Part shown: positions 17,001-24,474 of the stretch, one piece after another | Numbering within the stretch: the stretch's first letter is position 1 | How the letters are laid out: the number at the start of each line of letters is the position of its first letter | NCBI GenBank assembly: GCA_949291365.1 | Contig: CASEVJ010000009.1 | Coordinates: forward strand, 1-64,000 | Length of the DNA: 64,000 nucleotides | Source: an uncultured bacterium | GTDB lineage: Bacteria; Elusimicrobiota; Elusimicrobia; Elusimicrobiales; Elusimicrobiaceae | Reading direction: 5' to 3' | Translations under genes and position numbers: made by a program | The notes under the pieces: model-generated | What the model was told of the DNA's origin: nothing | What the model saw: only the letters and a program-made list of their open reading frames with translations | The model's database searches: none

Positions 17001-17507
17001 CATAATATCGGCATATTCCTGGGCTAATGCACAGGCCTTTTCAAATGGGGCGGAAAGTGCATATTGGGACAAAAAACCTTTTAAACAGCCCGACAGGGCA
17101 ATCAGTCCCTCGCTGTATTTGGCCAACAGTTCTTTGTCTATGCGCGGGTGATAGTAAAACCCGTCCACCCAGGCCAGGGAATTGAGCTGCATGAGGTTTA
17201 AGTATCCCTGGTGGTTTTTGGCAAGTAAAGTGAGGTGCCCGGTGCGGGATTTGTCCTTTTCGGTGTATTTGCCTTCTGTGATGTATACTTCACAGCCGAC
17301 GATGGGCTTAAGCCCCGCCGCGCGGGCGGAATCATAAAAATCCAGCGCCCCGTAGAGGTTGCCGTGGTCGGTCAGCGCCATGGATTTTATGCCACTTTCG
17401 GCCAGCCCGCGCAAAAAACGCGACGGCTTATGGTTTTCCGATATGCGCAGCATACCGTCCAAAAGCGAATATTCCGAATGATTGTGCAAATGTATAAACT
17501 CTTTCAT
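14010..17507 (-). CDS. dnaE: DNA polymerase III alpha subunit
   Basis: The replicative polymerase, 1165 residues, of the DnaE1 size. The N-terminal PHP domain shows HLHNHSEYSLLDG at residues 6-18 and NDCHYEK further on. The polymerase active site has GRGSGAGS and PDLDIDMSD (about residue 400, two catalytic Asp) and KMDFLGLRTL with the third. A C-terminal OB fold (SVIGIVTRLKKRQNKKKEEWAQ) precedes the tail. An in-frame GTG lies five codons upstream, but the ATG at 17507 begins the conserved MKEFIHLHNHSEY block. No Shine-Dalgarno is clear. It is transcribed divergently from the Nudix gene with only 39 bases between the two starts, so the promoters overlap. Confidence 0.97.
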   Translation of the reverse strand: MKEFIHLHNHSEYSLLDGMLRISENHKPSRFLRGLAESGIKSMALTDHGNLYGALDFYDSARAAGLKPIVGCEVYITEGKYTEKDKSRTGHLTLLAKNHQGYLNLMQLNSLAWVDGFYYHPRIDKELLAKYSEGLIALSGCLKGFLSQYALSAPFEKACALAQEYADIMGPGNYYIELMDHGIREEQEALPILKEIAKKLGLKTVATNDCHYEKKEDWEAHDVNLCISTGKTLQDPNRLKMTTHELYFKSPDEMHELFAHTPEALAATLEIAEKCNLEFPKHGFILPNFDIPPQYPNSAEYFKALCREGLNKKMHGNVPPEYLKQLEYEFDVIIKMGFDCYFLIVQDFIHWARQNGIPIGPGRGSGAGSIVAYSLDITRVDPIKSKLLFERFLNPDRVSMPDLDIDMSDTGRERVIDYVRQKYGADKVAQIITFGTMKAKLAVRDVARVMGISVSETNRVAKMIPNDPKITLDKALADIKELQNEIASNPTSKRLFDMARKIEGLKRHTGIHAAGVLITKESVSHYVPLARGARDAITTQFEGEPCSNLGLLKMDFLGLRTLTVIDNAEKLIRQRHDPNFDINNIPLDDKKTYDLLCACQTLGIFQLESGGMRDLIKKLQPTQFGDVSALVALYRPGPMESGMMDMFVRRKNGQEKIKYETPLLEEVLKDTYGCMVYQEQIMQISKTLGGFTPGEADTLRKAMGKKKLDVMEKFGKKFVDGAKEHHIPEKTATHIYEQMKAFAGYGFNKSHSYAYALVSYQTAYLKANYPIEFMCAALTNEIGHNAIGADDKENKIATYLEEAKKMGFEILPPDINKSQPEFAVEKKDGKEYIRYALEAVKNAGTEGCISIVKEAAKKPFESLEDVCARIDLFQANKKTIESLVKAGAMDCLLPGKDPKEARALLLSQIDQTVDTAHLIAKEKENCTASLFGDDFSCITSIKKPALPTAVRPLTQHELLSDEKEVMGIYFSGHPIARYQPYLPQLHCVAISDILEGKVSGRLSVIGIVTRLKKRQNKKKEEWAQFMLEDCTGSILVNAFARSWENVGPKVSPNAILCCSGEVRVDDESARVEINLKDVYSPIDLIADRAKKLTIRLPADYTAENLQKLKILLDAAKGVTKVYLEVPSKADPGKVHHIRTNKSILLHRALLEHIENTLGSDAWRFE

Positions 17508-17534
17508 AAGCCAGCCGGCCACAGCGAAATTTTA

Positions 17535-17540
17535 TAAGAT
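17535..17540 (+). promoter_or_regulatory. -10 box of the Nudix gene, predicting a leaderless mRNA
   Basis: TAAGAT ends six bases before the ATG at 17547, so the start point would coincide with the initiation codon. AAAGG lies only one base from the ATG, too close to serve as a ribosome site. Overlapping TATAAG at 17533-17538 is an alternative. Confidence 0.4.
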
Positions 17541-17546
17541 AAAGGT

Positions 17547-18098
17547 ATGCCACATTATAGTAAATTAAAAGAGACCAAAGTTTCTTCCAAAACCCTCTAT
17601 CACGGGATTGTAGATTTTAATAAAGACGTGGTGCGCCTTATTAATGGCAAAGAAAGCACCCGCGTCTATTTGGTGCACCAGGGCGCCAGTGCCGTGGTGC
17701 CTCTTACCGATGATGGCCAAGTCTATTTGGTGCAGCAATACCGCTACCCGATAGGGCGCACCACCTGGGAAATACCGGCCGGCAAACGGGAAACGTATCA
17801 AACCCCGCTTTCCTGCGCCAAGGCCGAGCTGGCCCAAGAGGCCGGGCTGCGCGCTTCCAAATGGAAAAAGCTGACCGTTTTTACTCCCAGCAACGCCTTT
17901 TCCAATGAATTTTTGCATATTTATTTAGCGCAGGGGCTCAAACGCGGAAAAGACAGCCCTGATGAGGACGAGTTCCTAAACGTGCGCAAATTCCCGCTGG
18001 AAAAAGTGTATCAGATGATACGCAAAGGGCAAATCCAAGATCCCAAAACAATTATCGGCTTGTTGATGTACCGTGACTTTGTGGCGCCAAAGCCGTAA
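17547..18098 (+). CDS. Nudix hydrolase, ADP-ribose pyrophosphatase-like, with altered Nudix box
   Basis: A 183-residue protein of the NudF/ADP-ribose pyrophosphatase type. VYLVQQYRYPIGRTTWEIPAGK at about 64-85 is the family's strand-turn before the Nudix helix. The box itself reads GKRETYQTPLSCAKAELAQE then AGL, against the consensus GX5EX7REUXEEXGU. Three consensus residues differ: the first Glu is Gln, the Arg is Ala, and the first Glu of the EE pair is Gln. The Glu of RE and the last Glu remain. Activity on ADP-ribose may be weakened or changed. It is divergent from dnaE, and a strong terminator follows at 18124. Confidence 0.8.
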   Translation: MPHYSKLKETKVSSKTLYHGIVDFNKDVVRLINGKESTRVYLVHQGASAVVPLTDDGQVYLVQQYRYPIGRTTWEIPAGKRETYQTPLSCAKAELAQEAGLRASKWKKLTVFTPSNAFSNEFLHIYLAQGLKRGKDSPDEDEFLNVRKFPLEKVYQMIRKGQIQDPKTIIGLLMYRDFVAPKP

Positions 18099-18123
18099 AA
18101 AGCCAGACGCCGGCGTCCTTTTA

Positions 18124-18149
18124 CCCCGCTTTTGTCAGGCGGGGTTTTT
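18124..18149 (+). terminator. Terminator of the Nudix gene
   Basis: CCCCGC at 18124-18129 pairs with GCGGGG at 18139-18144, and TTTTT follows. It lies 26 bases after the stop codon. Confidence 0.85.
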
Positions 18150-18497
18150 GGTGTTTGAAAATCCGCTAAATTGCAAACGGTTTGCGGCTGGAGGCCTGCA
18201 CGCAGAAAAGGCGGCTTGGCCCGGTTGACAGCCGGCTTTGCCGGAGGGGAGTTGTTTGTAAAAAAGTTTTGGCTCATGGGATCTGCACCCGTATTTTTCC
18301 GGCCCAGATAAAACAGCACAACCCAACAGCCGTTTTTTGCAGAGAGCAGAGCAAACAGCAGAAGCTAAAAGCATTTTAAATAAGTTCGCAGACCCGGGGT
18401 ATTGACGCTGCACGCCGGCGCGGCAAAAGTAAGAGCTTGGCGGGGTTGTCGTTGAAAACAAGGCAGAAGCCCCCTCCCGCAAACGCGGTGGAAGGGA
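18150..18497. other. Intergenic region without a recognised gene
   Basis: About 350 GC-rich bases between two convergent genes. Several open frames exist on both strands, but none has a credible start, ribosome site or recognisable protein. CCTTCC..GCGG-type pairing near 18470-18495 could be a weak minus-strand terminator for the nuclease gene. No RNA gene was recognised. Confidence 0.4.
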
Positions 18498-18986
18498 CTA
18501 TTGGTAGAGGGCGGATTTTTTGCCCCCGCCATAAGGATAACCCAAGTCTTGGGCGATGAGGGCCTGGGCCAGGTTCTGGCCGGATCCGTTGGTCACGTCG
18601 CAGAGCAGGCGAAAATATTTATCCCGGCCGCAGTTTGTTAGCGAAATGGGCGTATGTTGCAGAAAGTTTTTAGTGAACAGCTTGGCTTGTTGGGCTAGGC
18701 GTTTTTCGCGTTCGGTTTTGCCTTTTATTTCCGGGCAGTCCACCCCGCGCACGCGCACGGGCACTTTTTCACAATACAGCGCCAGAGAGCAGTTTAAATT
18801 TATTTTAAACGTGTCTCCGTCATATACGGAAGCCACGGACACATTTTGCAACGAGTTTTCTTCCGGAAGCGTTTGGGTGGAAACAGGTTTGCCCGTTTGC
18901 TGGATAACCGCCAGCGCCGCCGCTGCCAACACGGCGGCCCAAAATTTGACTTGTTTGCGGGTGTATTTGCGTTTGCGCCGTGCCAT
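18498..18986 (-). CDS. Thermonuclease (SNase-like) family protein, membrane-anchored
   Basis: A 162-residue protein with a basic N-terminus (MARRKRKYTRKQ) and one hydrophobic segment at about 13-28, then an SNase fold. VASVYDGDTFKINL near 50-63, VPVRVRGVDCPEIKG near 75-88 and GRDKYFRLLCDV near 120-130 match the calcium and phosphate-binding blocks (Asp, Arg, Glu) of staphylococcal nuclease. It would cut DNA or RNA outside the cytoplasmic membrane. It starts 11 bases after the lipid-kinase stop and is probably cotranscribed with it. The homologue family is clear, but its role in this organism is not. Confidence 0.85.
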   Translation of the reverse strand: MARRKRKYTRKQVKFWAAVLAAAALAVIQQTGKPVSTQTLPEENSLQNVSVASVYDGDTFKINLNCSLALYCEKVPVRVRGVDCPEIKGKTEREKRLAQQAKLFTKNFLQHTPISLTNCGRDKYFRLLCDVTNGSGQNLAQALIAQDLGYPYGGGKKSALYQ

Positions 18987-18997
18987 ATAAATACCAA

Positions 18998-19879
18998 TTA
19001 ATACTTGGGCGGCACCAGCAGGCGCAGGGCTTGCGGGCGCAGGGAAATGGTCAGCTCGTTCTGTACGGTTTTGGGCTCGCCGTCCAAATGGTAGACAATT
19101 TCTCCGTCGTATTTAATGACGGCCTGCGCGGTTTTCTGTGTCCGGGTTACGTCCAGCGGGCGGAAGGTTTTGCTGAAAAAGGTAGGCGCCGCCAGCGCCA
19201 GTTTCCACTTGCTTTGTGGCAACACTTCCACCATGTCAAACAATCCGTCTGTTAAGCTGGCGCGCGGGGCGATTTTAAAATTGCTGCCGTATTGCGTGCC
19301 GTTGGCAAACACTAGGGTAAGCGGGGTCAGTATTTCTTCTTTGCCGTTGTAGCAGACGTGCAACGTTTTGGGCTGATAGGAGAACAAGGCCTGCGCCCCC
19401 AGCTTAAAATAAGGCCATTTGCCGCGCGTGCCGTTTTGGCCGTGTTCGGCAAACATTTTGGCAATTTCCGCCTCTATGCCTACGCCGGCTAAATTGAAAA
19501 AGTATTCTCCGTTGGCCTGCCCTACGTCGCACGCGGTGGGGACGGCTTTTTGCAGGGCCGTCCAGGCCAGCTCATACATTAGCGGCATGCCCAGCTCGCG
19601 GGCCAGTCCGTTGCCGGAACCTTTGGGCACAATGCCCATCGCCGTTTGCGTGCCTACCAGCGCGCGGGCTGCTTCGTTGACGGTGCCGTCTCCGCCGGCC
19701 ACAATCACCTGGTCATAGCCGTTTTGTACGGCTTGGGCGGCAAGTTCCGTGGCGTGCCCGGCGTGTTTGGTAAATGCGCCGTCCGCCTGCGGAAAGTTAA
19801 TCCGGGCCGCACGTTCCAGCGCGCTTGCGTCCATGCGGCGCGCCCCGCTGATGGGGTTAATGATAATAAATGTTTTCAT
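18998..19879 (-). CDS. Diacylglycerol-kinase-family lipid kinase (YegS/BmrU type)
   Basis: A 293-residue DAGK_cat protein. IIINPISGARR at residues 5-15, VIVAGGDGTVNEAARAL near 58-74 (the GGDGT nucleotide-binding motif) and GIVPKGSGNGLARELGMP near 82-99 are diagnostic. A later ITPLTLVFANGTQYGSNFKIAPRASLTDG (in pieces: NGTQYG, DGLFD) forms the C-terminal beta-sandwich. It phosphorylates a lipid such as diacylglycerol at the inner membrane. The substrate is not determined. It lies in a three-gene minus-strand unit with the 118-residue membrane protein upstream and the nuclease downstream. Confidence 0.9.
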   Translation of the reverse strand: MKTFIIINPISGARRMDASALERAARINFPQADGAFTKHAGHATELAAQAVQNGYDQVIVAGGDGTVNEAARALVGTQTAMGIVPKGSGNGLARELGMPLMYELAWTALQKAVPTACDVGQANGEYFFNLAGVGIEAEIAKMFAEHGQNGTRGKWPYFKLGAQALFSYQPKTLHVCYNGKEEILTPLTLVFANGTQYGSNFKIAPRASLTDGLFDMVEVLPQSKWKLALAAPTFFSKTFRPLDVTRTQKTAQAVIKYDGEIVYHLDGEPKTVQNELTISLRPQALRLLVPPKY

Positions 19880-19914
19880 GTCGCTGTTAAAACGGAGAGG
19901 AAACGGCCTCTGTT

Positions 19915-20271
19915 TTATAATTTTTTAATGCGCTCTTCCTGGGCCAAAACCTCATCTCGCCTTAATTGCTGCAGTGTTTCGCACAGGCGTTCGGTTTTAA
20001 GCAGGTTGCCGCCAATGGCAGCTATTTTGCCGCCCAGCGCCGCCAAAAACATCATGAACAGCGCAAAAAGCCCAATGTTCACAATTTGGTTAATGGCCTC
20101 GGTTTGCACTTCTACGGTGCCGTATTGCGTGTTCATTGCCAAGGGCTTAAGCTGCAACACCTGCGCAACGGGCTTGCGGTTTACAAAAGTTTGGTACATG
20201 CCCGTAAAAGCAAAAAACAACATGGATAAACCCACTAAAAGCAATAAATAGCCGATAATTTTGTGATGCAT
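19915..20271 (-). CDS. Small membrane protein of unknown function
   Basis: A 118-residue protein with two hydrophobic segments (about residues 5-25, IIGYLLLLVGLSMLFFAF, and 65-90, IGLFALFMMFLAALGGKIAAIGG), a polar loop between them and a charged, probably helical C-terminus (KTERLCETLQQLRRDEVLAQE). I do not recognise the family. It is the first gene of a unit with the lipid kinase and nuclease, 35 bases before the kinase. Its mRNA is predicted to be leaderless: the ATG follows a perfect extended -10 by six bases, with no ribosome site. Confidence 0.6.
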   Translation of the reverse strand: MHHKIIGYLLLLVGLSMLFFAFTGMYQTFVNRKPVAQVLQLKPLAMNTQYGTVEVQTEAINQIVNIGLFALFMMFLAALGGKIAAIGGNLLKTERLCETLQQLRRDEVLAQEERIKKL

Positions 20272-20277
20272 AAAAAA

Positions 20278-20286
20278 ATTATAACA
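20278..20286 (-). promoter_or_regulatory. Extended -10 directly before an ATG (leaderless promoter)
   Basis: TGT-TATAAT reads from 20286 to 20278 on the minus strand. It is followed by six T and then the ATG at 20271, so the first transcribed base would be the A of the start codon. This is the clearest leaderless case in the window. Confidence 0.65.
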
Positions 20287-20381
20287 AATCCCTGTTCATT
20301 CTTGGCGCGGCAAGCGCATGTATTTGACACCGCGGGGTTTTGTCTTCTGGGGCGTGGCGATATTCTGCCTGCCAGTGCATT

Positions 20382-20390
20382 TGATATAAT
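20382..20390 (+). promoter_or_regulatory. Extended -10 promoter of alaS
   Basis: TGA-TATAAT lies at 20382-20390, giving a start near 20397 and a leader of about 40 bases. A short AGGAA lies before the alaS ATG. Confidence 0.65.
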
Positions 20391-20436
20391 TTATATATAA
20401 CGTATTATCTTAACTCATCCCCAAATAGGAACCACC

Positions 20437-23046
20437 ATGAAAAGCACAGAAGTCAGAAACGGTTTTTTAGAATTTTTTAAATCCAAAGGCCTGCCGGTGT
20501 TGCCGTCCAGCCCGCTTATTCCGCATTCAGACCCCACTCTTTTGTTTACCTCTGCCGGTATGGTGCAGTTTAAAGCCAATTTTATGGGCATAGACAAACG
20601 CCTCAAAAACGCCGCCACCTGCCAAAAGTGCGTGCGCACCACCGATATTGACAGCGTGGGGTTTACCGAGAGGCATTTGACGTTTTTTGAAATGTTGGGC
20701 AATTTTTCTTTTGGGGATTATTTTAAAAAAGAAGCCATTGCCTGGGCCTGGGAATATTTGACGGGCACGCTGGGCATTGACCCGCAAAAGCTCTACGTCA
20801 GTATTTACAAAGGCGGCATCGCCCCGCGCGACGAAGAGGCCTACGCGGCGTGGCTTCAATATGTGCCCAAAGAGCGCATTTTTGAGCTGGACGAGGCGGA
20901 CAACTTTTGGACGATGGGTCCCACCGGCCCCTGCGGCCCCTGCACGGAAATCTATTATGACTTTGGCGACAAGGGCTGCAAAAACCCGCATTGCGACATT
21001 ACCTGCGACTGCGGGCGCTTTGTAGAAATTTGGAACATCGTGTTTGAAAGTTACAACCGCCAGGAAGACGGCTCCCTGCAGCCCCTGCCGCAGAACAATA
21101 TAGATACGGGTATGGGGCTGGAGCGCCTGTGTATGGTAATGCAGGGCAAACAAAATATTTTTGAAACGGATCTTTTCACCCCGCTGACGCAGGAAGCGCA
21201 AATGGTTTTGGGTATTTCCGGCAAGACCCCGCAGGAAATTTCCGCCCTGCGCATTATTGCAGACCATGTGCGTAGCTCTTCTTTCTTAATTGCGGAAGGA
21301 ATTTTGCCTTCCAACGAAGGCCGCGGCTACATTTTGCGCCGCTTAATCCGCCGCGCCGCCCGCTACGCCAAGCTGATGGGCAGCCAAAAGCCGTTCCTTT
21401 ATACATTGGCGAAAAAGGTGAGCGCCATTTTTGACGGGCTCTACCCGGAAATTGATAAAAATCTGCACCATATTGAAGACGTGCTTAAAACCGAAGAAGA
21501 AACATTCTTTAAAACTTTACAAACCGGCGAAGAAAAATTAGACGCTCTGCTGGCTAAAAAAGGCAAAACCCTTTCGGGCGAAGACGCGTTTTATTTGCAT
21601 GAAACGTTTGGCTTTCCGCTGGAGCTGACGCGCGAAATTGCCGCCGCCAAAGGCGTGCAGGTGGACGAAGCCGGCTATGAAAAAGCCAAAGAAGCCGCCG
21701 CCGCCAAGAGCCGCAGCTACGCAGACGAGCTTTCCAAAGAAAAAGTCAAAACCTTACAGACGCTGGAAAACAAATATCCCGCCACGCAGTTTACCGGCTA
21801 TGACACGCTGGAGCAGAAAGCCCGCGTGCTGACGCTTTTAAACGAAAATTTGGAAGAAGTGCCCGCCCTGTCCGGGGCCGGATACGCCGTATTTGACCAA
21901 ACTTCTTTTTACGCCGAATCCGGCGGTCAGGTGGGGGACACGGGGCTTATTGTAAAAGACGGGCAAACCGTCGCCCGCGTGCTGGACGTGCAAAAACCCA
22001 TTGGCCAAGTGTTCTTGCATAAAGTGGACGGTGTCTTGAAAACCGGCGAAGAGGTGCTCTTGCAAGTCAACAAAGAGTCCCGCCGCCGCGCCGCTGCCAA
22101 CCACAGCGCTATCCACATCATCAACGCCGCCTTGCGCCAAGTGTTTGGGCAGGGCGTGCACCAGAGCGGTTCTTTTGTGTCGCCCCAGCGGCTGCGCTTT
22201 GACTATACGCTTTCCAAAACGCCGACGGCAGACGAATGGAAAAAAGTGTGGGCGCTGGTGCAGAAAGCCATTGATGAGGCACTGCCTGTGTCCTGCCAGG
22301 AGCGTCCGCTCAAAGACGCGGCGCGTTTGGGTGCGGTGACCCTGCTGGGCGAAACCTATGCAGACCCGGCCCGCTTTGTGATGATGGGTGGCAGCTTTGA
22401 TAAGCCGGAAGATAAATACAGCTTGGAGCTTTGCGCCGGGACGCACGTGTCCAATACGGCACAAGTGATTACCGTGGTGCCTTTAAAAGAAGGGTCTTTG
22501 TCTGCCGGTATCCGCCGTATTGAAGCGGTGGCCGGCCCGGCGGCGCTGGATTATTTAAAGCAGATTAATACCCAGGCCGAAGACATGGCAGCCCTCCTGA
22601 CGGTGCCCGTGCAGGACGTGGCCGGGCGCTTAAACGCTTTAATAGATGAATTAAAAGAAGTGAAAAAACGCTATATGGCTTTCCGTGAAAAAACCATGGC
22701 TGCCGGCGGGTTGGCGCAGGTGTCCTTTACCATGCAAAACGGCGCCACGCTGGTCATGCAGAACGCCGAAGGTGCCCAACCGCGCGAACTGCGCACCATT
22801 GCCGATGCAGTGGGGCAAAAGTATGAAAAAGCACTGGTCATTGTCAGCACAGACCGGGACGGCAAACGCTCTTTTGTCGTCAAAATGGTGGGGCAGCTGC
22901 TTAATACCAATGCCTTGCAGGTGGCCCAACAAATAGCGCAGACGCTCAACGGACGCGCTGGCGGCCGGCCGGACTTTGCCCAAGGCGGTGGAGAAGCCAA
23001 AAAGCCGTGGCAAGAGTTTATGGCGTCCATTAAAGAAGAGCTCTAA
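20437..23046 (+). CDS. alaS: Alanyl-tRNA synthetase
   Basis: A full-length enzyme of 869 residues that charges tRNA-Ala. The N-terminal catalytic core begins FLEFFKSKGLPVLPSSPLIP, with LLFTSAGMVQFK and GPTGPCGPCTEIYYD typical of class II AlaRS. The editing domain carries the zinc site HSAIHIINAALR near 553 and CAGTHVSNT near 668. The C-terminal DHHA1 part includes GRAGGRPDFAQGGG close to the end, which AlaRS uses for tRNA binding and dimer contacts. No key motif is missing. It is a single-gene transcript with its own extended -10 promoter and a strong terminator 20 bases after the stop. Confidence 0.98.
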   Translation: MKSTEVRNGFLEFFKSKGLPVLPSSPLIPHSDPTLLFTSAGMVQFKANFMGIDKRLKNAATCQKCVRTTDIDSVGFTERHLTFFEMLGNFSFGDYFKKEAIAWAWEYLTGTLGIDPQKLYVSIYKGGIAPRDEEAYAAWLQYVPKERIFELDEADNFWTMGPTGPCGPCTEIYYDFGDKGCKNPHCDITCDCGRFVEIWNIVFESYNRQEDGSLQPLPQNNIDTGMGLERLCMVMQGKQNIFETDLFTPLTQEAQMVLGISGKTPQEISALRIIADHVRSSSFLIAEGILPSNEGRGYILRRLIRRAARYAKLMGSQKPFLYTLAKKVSAIFDGLYPEIDKNLHHIEDVLKTEEETFFKTLQTGEEKLDALLAKKGKTLSGEDAFYLHETFGFPLELTREIAAAKGVQVDEAGYEKAKEAAAAKSRSYADELSKEKVKTLQTLENKYPATQFTGYDTLEQKARVLTLLNENLEEVPALSGAGYAVFDQTSFYAESGGQVGDTGLIVKDGQTVARVLDVQKPIGQVFLHKVDGVLKTGEEVLLQVNKESRRRAAANHSAIHIINAALRQVFGQGVHQSGSFVSPQRLRFDYTLSKTPTADEWKKVWALVQKAIDEALPVSCQERPLKDAARLGAVTLLGETYADPARFVMMGGSFDKPEDKYSLELCAGTHVSNTAQVITVVPLKEGSLSAGIRRIEAVAGPAALDYLKQINTQAEDMAALLTVPVQDVAGRLNALIDELKEVKKRYMAFREKTMAAGGLAQVSFTMQNGATLVMQNAEGAQPRELRTIADAVGQKYEKALVIVSTDRDGKRSFVVKMVGQLLNTNALQVAQQIAQTLNGRAGGRPDFAQGGGEAKKPWQEFMASIKEEL

Positions 23047-23065
23047 TCTCCCGTATTTCCTAACG

Positions 23066-23091
23066 CCCCGCGTATAAAACGCGGGGTTTTT
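23066..23091 (+). terminator. Terminator of alaS
   Basis: CCCCGCGT at 23066-23073 pairs perfectly with ACGCGGGG at 23079-23086 across ATAAA, and TTTTT follows. Confidence 0.9.
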
Positions 23092-23250
23092 ATTTGCTTC
23101 TGCGGGCCAGTGTAGAAAACGTTTGTGAGGGCGGGACCTATAAATGTTCTAGGCCTAAATGCCCTTTCCGCCTAGGCCCAATGGCCCTCGTTTGCAGCAG
23201 ACAGAATGCTTACAATATACATACAAAAACTATTTTATGGGAAACATTTT

Positions 23251-23883
23251 ATGAAAAAACAACTGGCCCTGGGATTATTGCTTTGTCTGCTGGCTCCGCT
23301 ACTGGGAGCGCAGCCCCTGCCTGGGTCGGAAGAAGCGGCTGCCGCTTCGGCGTTGCCTGCTGTTTCTGCCATGCGCCAAGAGGCATTTTTATCGGAGGTA
23401 TCCGCCGGACGTAAAGCCAAAATGGCCGGGTTTAACGCGTTGCTGCAGGGCGTTTTTTCCCAGCAGACGCTTAAACAGGCCCGGCTTCTAGACGCTCAGG
23501 CCCTGGCTAAACAGGAAGAGGAAAAGGCCTCCGGCGCCCTGAAAGCTCTGATGACGGCCTATCCCGAATATACGACTTTGCTGGCTAAAGTGGCCCAGCG
23601 GCACAACAATTTGGTGCGCGTGGCGGCGGAACAGGAAAATGAACAAAAACTGGTGGAGATGTTAAACGTTCAGATGGATTATTTGCACAGTGATTTGGCT
23701 TTGTTGCTCCAAAAAAATGAAGAAGTTGGCGGACAAGTACAGCAGATTTTACAGCATGAATATTGGGTGGCTGCCCATCATGAAACTATGGAGTGGACCC
23801 AAATACAGCAGTTAGCTTGCCAGAGAGTCAATTCAGGGCCAGCGGCTTCCCCGGGAGCTCCTTCCTGGTGCCACAAAGAATAA
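23251..23883 (+). CDS. Secreted helical protein of unknown function
   Basis: A 210-residue protein with a clear signal peptide (MKKQLALGLLLCLLAPLLGA, probably cut after GA or AQP) and an Ala/Gln/Glu-rich, mainly helical body (residues 60-180) with coiled-coil character. It ends in a Pro/Gly/Ser tail with CHKE. I recognise no family. The frame extends upstream to 23206, but the signal peptide and a GGGAAA ahead of it favour the ATG at 23251. A TACAAT at 23211-23216 may be the -10. It is a monocistronic gene between two terminators, and its likely location is the periplasm. Confidence 0.6.
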   Translation: MKKQLALGLLLCLLAPLLGAQPLPGSEEAAAASALPAVSAMRQEAFLSEVSAGRKAKMAGFNALLQGVFSQQTLKQARLLDAQALAKQEEEKASGALKALMTAYPEYTTLLAKVAQRHNNLVRVAAEQENEQKLVEMLNVQMDYLHSDLALLLQKNEEVGGQVQQILQHEYWVAAHHETMEWTQIQQLACQRVNSGPAASPGAPSWCHKE

Positions 23884-23889
23884 TTTAAA

Positions 23890-23914
23890 ACCCCGCTGAA
23901 AAGCGGGGGTTTTT
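23890..23914 (+). terminator. Terminator of the secreted-protein gene
   Basis: ACCCCGCT at 23890-23897 pairs with AGCGGGGGT-side bases at 23902-23910 across GAAA, followed by TTTT. It lies seven bases after the stop codon. Confidence 0.85.
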
Positions 23915-24261
23915 ATTGCGTGCCAACGCTCTCACACAACAGCATATAAGCATGGGGAGCGCCAGACAGTGATGTTGCATATCGTGGCGGTTTGCTGCGG
24001 CGGCAGGTAGGGCTGGGGCTTTTTTCAGGTAAGCCAAAAAGGGGAGAACGGCTTCCCCGCTGGTTTTGGTTTCAGGTGCTTGGTTGGCAGGCACGGCTTT
24101 GTTGACTGAAAGAATCCGGTAAGCAGGGCGTTGCCCAAAGGGTTTTTGGATAGGAGTGTTGTGCGTTTCTTCCGGCAGGTTTTAGTAGAACTAGGACAAG
24201 AGATTTATGTTTGGCGTTCCTTTGCCGGCACACCGCGTTTTGCCGGTTCTGTTTCTCCAAT
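23915..24261. other. Intergenic region without a recognised gene
   Basis: Short open frames exist on the minus strand (for example 24072-24260), but they have no ribosome sites and no recognisable protein. No RNA structure stands out before the tRNA-Tyr terminator. It may be decayed DNA between convergent transcription units. Confidence 0.35.
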
Positions 24262-24287
24262 AAAATAAACCCCGCTTGCGCGGGGTT
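24262..24287 (-). terminator. Terminator of tRNA-Tyr
   Basis: On the minus strand, AACCCCGC pairs with GCGGGGTT across GCAA (24287-24268), and TATTTTA-type T-rich sequence follows. It begins eight bases past the tRNA 3' end. Confidence 0.75.
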
Positions 24288-24294
24288 ATATTTT

Positions 24295-24378
24295 TGGTAG
24301 GGATAGGATTCGAACCTATGTAGGGCGTAGCCCGACGGTTTTACAGACCGTTGCTTTTGACCACTCAGCCACCCTACC
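24295..24378 (-). tRNA. tRNA-Tyr (GTA anticodon)
   Basis: The minus strand gives acceptor GGTAGGG/CCCTACC, anticodon stem ACGGT/ACCGT with loop CTGTAAA (anticodon GTA), a long class-II variable arm, and T stem ATAGG/CCTAT with TTCGAAT. The discriminator is A, followed by AAA, so CCA is not encoded and must be added after transcription, in contrast to the tRNA-Val of this window. Confidence 0.95.
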
Positions 24379-24445
24379 GAACAAAGGGTAAAAATACTGC
24401 AGACAGCGGCTGCAGTTTGGCGGTGTCCTTTATAAGAACATGTAT

Positions 24446-24474
24446 ATTATAACAAAAAAAAAGCCGACTGTCAT
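24446..24474 (-). promoter_or_regulatory. Promoter of tRNA-Tyr
   Basis: On the minus strand, ATGACA (24474-24469) is separated by 17 bases from TATAAT (24451-24446). TGT precedes the -10, making it extended. It is the most complete sigma-70-type promoter in the window. Confidence 0.8.

Noticed and set aside
20527..21267. 246-codon frame antisense to alaS
   Set aside because: A shadow caused by GC-rich codon structure of alaS.
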